Shown: positions 60,356 to 64,000 of the stretch, in pieces
Numbering within the stretch: position 1 is the first letter of the stretch
Layout of the letters: the number at the start of each line of letters is the position of its first letter
Assembly: GCA_023213395.1 (NCBI GenBank)
Contig: CM041465.1
Location: 102,431,741-102,495,740 of the forward strand
DNA length: 64,000 nt
From: Cycas panzhihuaensis
Taxonomy: Eukaryota > Cycadophyta
Direction: 5' to 3'
The notes under the pieces: generated by a model
What the model saw: the letters and a program-made list of their open reading frames with translations, nothing else
The model's database searches: none
What the model was told of the DNA's origin: nothing
Made by a program: the position numbers and the translations under genes

Positions 60356-60707
60356 TGTGGAAAACCCCTTTTGGGGAAGAAAAACCACCTCCTAAAGTTG
60401 TAGTTTTATTAAGAAAATTTGAGAAACAGAAAACCATTTACATAAACCACCTAACCACCAAACCATCCTTGTAAAAGGATTTTAGATAGCCCTCCTAGAT
60501 TCTTAGAACCATCTCCTTGAATCTAGGAGAAGAATTTATATTAAGAAAGGTTCATTGAAATGCAGTTATGTATTTCAACCACCTTCCACATAAGATTAAA
60601 TATAAGCACTAAAGTTAAATATTAGAATAAATTAAATATAAATTTAGACATGTAACTTAAATATAAACTTTAAAAAGAACATAAAGGTTACATTAATACT
60701 CCTAACG
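60356..60707 (-). repeat. Probable 3' LTR of copia C11
   Basis: Plus strand starts TGTGGAAAACCCC and the right edge CTCCTAACG abuts a polypurine tract (minus AAAGGGGAACG). The opening motif resembles that inside the C3 LTR near 8693-8710. The partner LTR is outside the window. Confidence 0.45.
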
Positions 60708-60790
60708 TTCCCCTTTAATGTAAACATTTATGCTATAGAAAAAGAAGGTCTTCATCACAATGATCCCCCTTTGATGGAGACTTCTTTTAT
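60708..60790 (-). other. Two polypurine tracts at the 3' end of C11
   Basis: Minus-strand TTAAAGGGGAA beside the LTR and ATCAAAGGGGGATCATTG about 60 bp upstream (near 60763-60780). The same double arrangement is seen in C3. Confidence 0.5.
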
Positions 60791-60799
60791 CTGCAACAA

Positions 60800-63700
60800 A
60801 TCTCAAAGATTTAAAAACTTTACTTTAGTTAAAGACTTTGTAAGTATGTCAGCAATCTATAGATCTGTTAGACAATAAGATAAGGAAACAAGATTATCAG
60901 TAACAAGATTTTAAATAAAATGCTGATGTAATTCTATATGTTTAGTTCTAGAATATGAAACTGGATTAGTAACAATAGCAATTGCACATTGATTATCAAC
61001 TTTAAGTTTAATGGAAGAGTTTAGAGATAGACCAATTTCATTTAGTAAAGATTTGAGCCAAAGTGCTTCTTTGTTGGCTTCAATAAGTGTGTAATATTTA
61101 GCTTCAGTTATTGATAAAGCTAGTGCCTGCATTTTCTTACTAGACCAAGTAATAGGTGAGGAATCTATAAAAAATACATAACCTGAAGTAGATTTTCGAT
61201 CATTTATATCACCTATCTAATCTGAATCAGTATATCCAGTTAAAGTTAGAAGTTTATTGCAAAAATTATAAGTTAAACCATAAAAAATAGTATGCTTTAG
61301 ATATTGTAAGATATATTTAGCTACTTTCCAATGAGATTCATGTGGTTGTTATATATAACGTGAACATAAAGCGATAGCATAGGAAATATCAGGGTGGGTG
61401 TGAGTTAGATAAATAAGACTACCAATTAGTTGTCTATATAATATAGGGTCACATAAAGGTGATGAACAATCAATCGATAGTTTAACTATTGATTGTAATG
61501 GATTTAATATGGGTTTAGCATTTTCCATATTAAACCACTGAATTAAGTCTAGAATATACTTAGGTTGAGATATAGTTATTTTTTAATGATGTTGATAAAT
61601 TTGTAGACCAAGAAAGTAATGTAGTAGACCTAAATCAGTCATTTCGAATTTATTTATTAGAGTAGAATTTAAATGATGAATATTATTAGTTGATGATCTA
61701 GTAATGATAATGTCATCAACATAAAGGATTAGAATAGTAAGATTTTTATTTTCACATTTGAAATAAAGATTTGGATCAGTAATACATCTAGTATATTTAA
61801 TGTGAATTAAATAATCGTCTACTTTGATATACCAAGCTTGAGAATCTTATTTTAAATCATAAATAAATTTCTTAAGTTTGTAGACTAAATTAGGATTTTC
61901 AATAAAGCCAAGTGGCTGAGACATGTAGATCTCTTCTTTGAGATCATCATTTAAGAAAGCACTCTTAACATCCATTTGGTGGATTTCCCATCCAAATTTG
62001 GCTGCGAAAGTAATAATTATTTTAATTGTGTTCATTTTTACAACAGAGGCAAAGGTTTTATTATAATCTATACCATCTATTTGCGAAAATCTTTTTACAA
62101 CTAGGTGAGTTTTATATTTTTTAACTGTGCTTATTGAGTTATATTTTATTCTATAATCCCATTTACAATCAACTACATTTTTCTCAGATGGGAGAGGAAT
62201 GAGATCCCAAGTTAAATTTTTAATTAAAGTATTAAATTTAATTTGCATAGCGTCATGGCATACCATATTATTGCTAGCTTGTTTAAATGTTTTGGGATCG
62301 TTGTTGTCCATTATTTTTGCCATTAAGACAAAGTTAGCATGTAGTTGTTGGGCACGTGTTTGTCTAGTATCTGTAGGATGACCTACATCAGATCCAACAT
62401 TAGTAGCATTTTTGTTGCCCAAACAGGTTGCTTGTTAGGAACTATTTCTAAAGGTATAGGTTAATTTGTTAAACTAGTTTGAGAGGAGGAATCTATTGCA
62501 TTAGATTCAGATAGAGTCCAATTTTGGACTTAAGTTGATAAGGAGTTTATAACTTCCGGATCAGCTTATTTTTCAGAGGGGTCAACCAAATATGTGTTGG
62601 TTAATAAATTTTCAACAGGAAGTTCTACATAAGTAGATGTTGAAGAAGATCCTTCTTCATCAAATATTATGTCATGCAAAATAGAAATTTGATGCGTGAC
62701 TGGATCTAAGAGTCTATAAGCTTTACTTTCTTCACTGTATCTAACGAAGATGTATTTTTGACTTTTTGGGTCTAATTTTTTGCGTTTTTCTTTAGGGATG
62801 TGTCCCCACACAATACTGCCAAAGATTCATAAATGATTGATAGATGGTTTTCTTCTAAATCATTTTTATTCTGGAGTAATGTTCTATAGACATTTACTTA
62901 GTAAACGATTTAATAAATAGTTAGAGTAGTTAGTTACTTCTACCCATAATTTTAGATCTAGATTCTTTGCATGTAACATGCAATGAGTCATCTCAACAAG
63001 AGTACAGTTTTTATGTTCAGTAACACTATTTTGTTAAGGTGTATATGCAACTGAATGTTGGAACTAAATTCCATGGGATTTACAGAAAGAAGTGAATTTG
63101 CTACTTAAATATTCCTTTGCATTATCGAATAGAAAAATTTTTATTTTTAAATTTGATTGATTTTTAACTAATGTTTTATATTCAATGAAAATGTCAAATA
63201 CTTGACTACATATTTTAAGCATGTAAACCCAACATTTTCTTAAATAATCATCAATAAATATAATGAAATAACGATAACCAAAGTATACATAAAAAGATCT
63301 ACATATGTCAGAGTGAACAAATTCAAGTGTAACTATTGCTCTAAATTGAGTTTTATGTGGGAATGGGTCCATGTGTTACTTACCTATCACACAGGCTTCG
63401 CAAACACTATAAATAATATTTAAGGGTGGAAGACCATGAACCATTTTATGCTTTTTTAGATATTACAATTTGCCATAACTTGTATGGCCAAAATGTGCAT
63501 ACCAAAGTTTACTGACTGAGTCAGATTTGGTAATAAAGGCACTAAAAGGTTTTGTTTTGTTATTTTGTAGACTTGTTAGACTATAGAGACCTGTGTTATG
63601 ATCAACAGGTCCTAAGACATTACGTCTAAATTTGTTTAATGGCTCCTTAATAATAATTTTATTTTTCTAAAATTTGACTACAAGGTTTTTCTAGCAGATT

Positions 63701-64000
63701 TGATAGATAGAGAGTAGGTTTGGTAACAAACCAAGTACGTAAAAGACGTCCTTAATTGAACCATCTTTTAAGGTAACATCACCTGATCCTTTGACTTTAA
63801 GTTAGGTACCACTTCCAAAAGAAATCTCTTCTTCAGAGTTCGATTTTGATTGATAAGTGGTTAAATTTTTCTAATGTCATGTCATGTGATGGGATGCACT
63901 AGAGTCAATGATCCATTGTGGTGGTTGATTTGTAGGGGCAATAAACGCAGAAGTTATTGCCACTAAAGAATGATTATGAGTTTGTTGATTTTGAGGTCAT
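60800..64000 (-). pseudogene. Copia pol remnant (C11), runs off window
   Basis: From the window edge downward. Protease WIIDSSASHHMT near 63885-63922 (DSGA as DSSA). GAG-pre-integrase about 63400-63760. Integrase core about 62820-63380: FVHSDICRSFYVYFGYRYFI, FIDDYLRKCWVYMLK, with a following domain at 62566-62811 (GHIPKEKRKKLDPKSQKYIF, VRYSE). RT 61300-62422: LTWDLIPLPSEKNVVDCKWD, HQMDVKSAFLNDDLKEEIYM, and an intact YVDD at 61723-61712. RNase H 60905-61260: ALSITEAKYYTLIEANKEAL, KVDNQCAIAI, RTKHIELHQHF. Gag lies outside. Long open stretches (191, 102, 81 and 73 codons) make it one of the better preserved copies, but stops and frameshifts still break it. Confidence 0.87.

Noticed and set aside
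1-64000. An altered genetic code reading TAG/TAA as Gln
   Set aside because: Stops at Gln sites are frequent, but Trp positions are also TAG or TGA, frameshifts and lost catalytic residues accompany them, and the younger copies (G1, C6) still use CAG and CAA. Decay by deamination explains all of this.
1-64000. Endogenous pararetrovirus or envelope-like gene
   Set aside because: All RT remnants are flanked by copia- or gypsy-type integrase or LTRs; no movement-protein, coat or envelope-like reading was seen.

Overview
The window looks like intergenic heterochromatin from a large, AT-rich plant nuclear genome, probably a seed plant. I found no intact host gene, rRNA, tRNA gene or CRISPR array. 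Almost everything recognisable is LTR retrotransposon: Ty3/gypsy and Ty1/copia gag, protease (PR), integrase (IN), reverse transcriptase (RT) and RNase H remnants on both strands, with LTRs, tRNA-iMet-type primer sites (PBS, TGGTATCAGAGC-like) and polypurine tracts (PPT). I name elements G1-G3 (gypsy) and C1-C11 (copia). Coordinates of most pol remnants are approximate because the frames are broken.

Layout. 1-1883: G1, a relatively young gypsy (gag on minus, CpG-containing LTR), inserted into the plus-strand gypsy pol G2 (1884 to about 4050). 4441-5332: copia gag C1 (minus). 5333-8243: old LTR and leader debris. 8244-13306: copia fragments C2 and C3 (minus). 14044-41806: an inferred large Tat-like gypsy G3 (minus), made of an LTR with PPT at 14044-15706, pol at 23929-26514, gag-PR at 37117-40157 and a second LTR from 40208. 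G3 is split by C5 (26515-37116), and C5 itself contains C6 (28754-34050). C4 (18806-23928) sits between the left LTR and the pol block. 41807-44310: LTR of C7, its leader, and an antisense copia fragment C8. 44311-47191: unassigned. 47191-58984: copia C9 (minus), split inside its gag by C10 (51275-58731). 60356-64000: copia C11 (minus), running off the window.

The relative order of insertion can be read directly. C6 has a perfect 5-bp target duplication inside C5. C5 has a near-perfect one inside G3, and C10 has one inside C9. In the last two cases the duplication copies differ by a single C/T change. Coding remnants are broken mainly by TAG, TAA and TGA at positions where Gln (CAG/CAA) or Trp (TGG) is expected. 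This is the pattern of cytosine deamination in methylated DNA.

Most interesting parts. C5 looks like a non-autonomous copia derivative. Its only ORF begins like a gag N-terminus and stays open, apart from point stops, through the PPT into the 3' LTR. Its leader carries an antisense fragment of a plant pentatricopeptide-repeat (PPR) gene and a CpG-containing non-repeat-like block, which suggests host-gene capture. C5 and C7 LTRs are related and both show a duplicated primer-site region. C6 has a G-quadruplex-prone run in its 5' LTR only, and a hairpin in both LTRs whose stem changed in a compensatory way.
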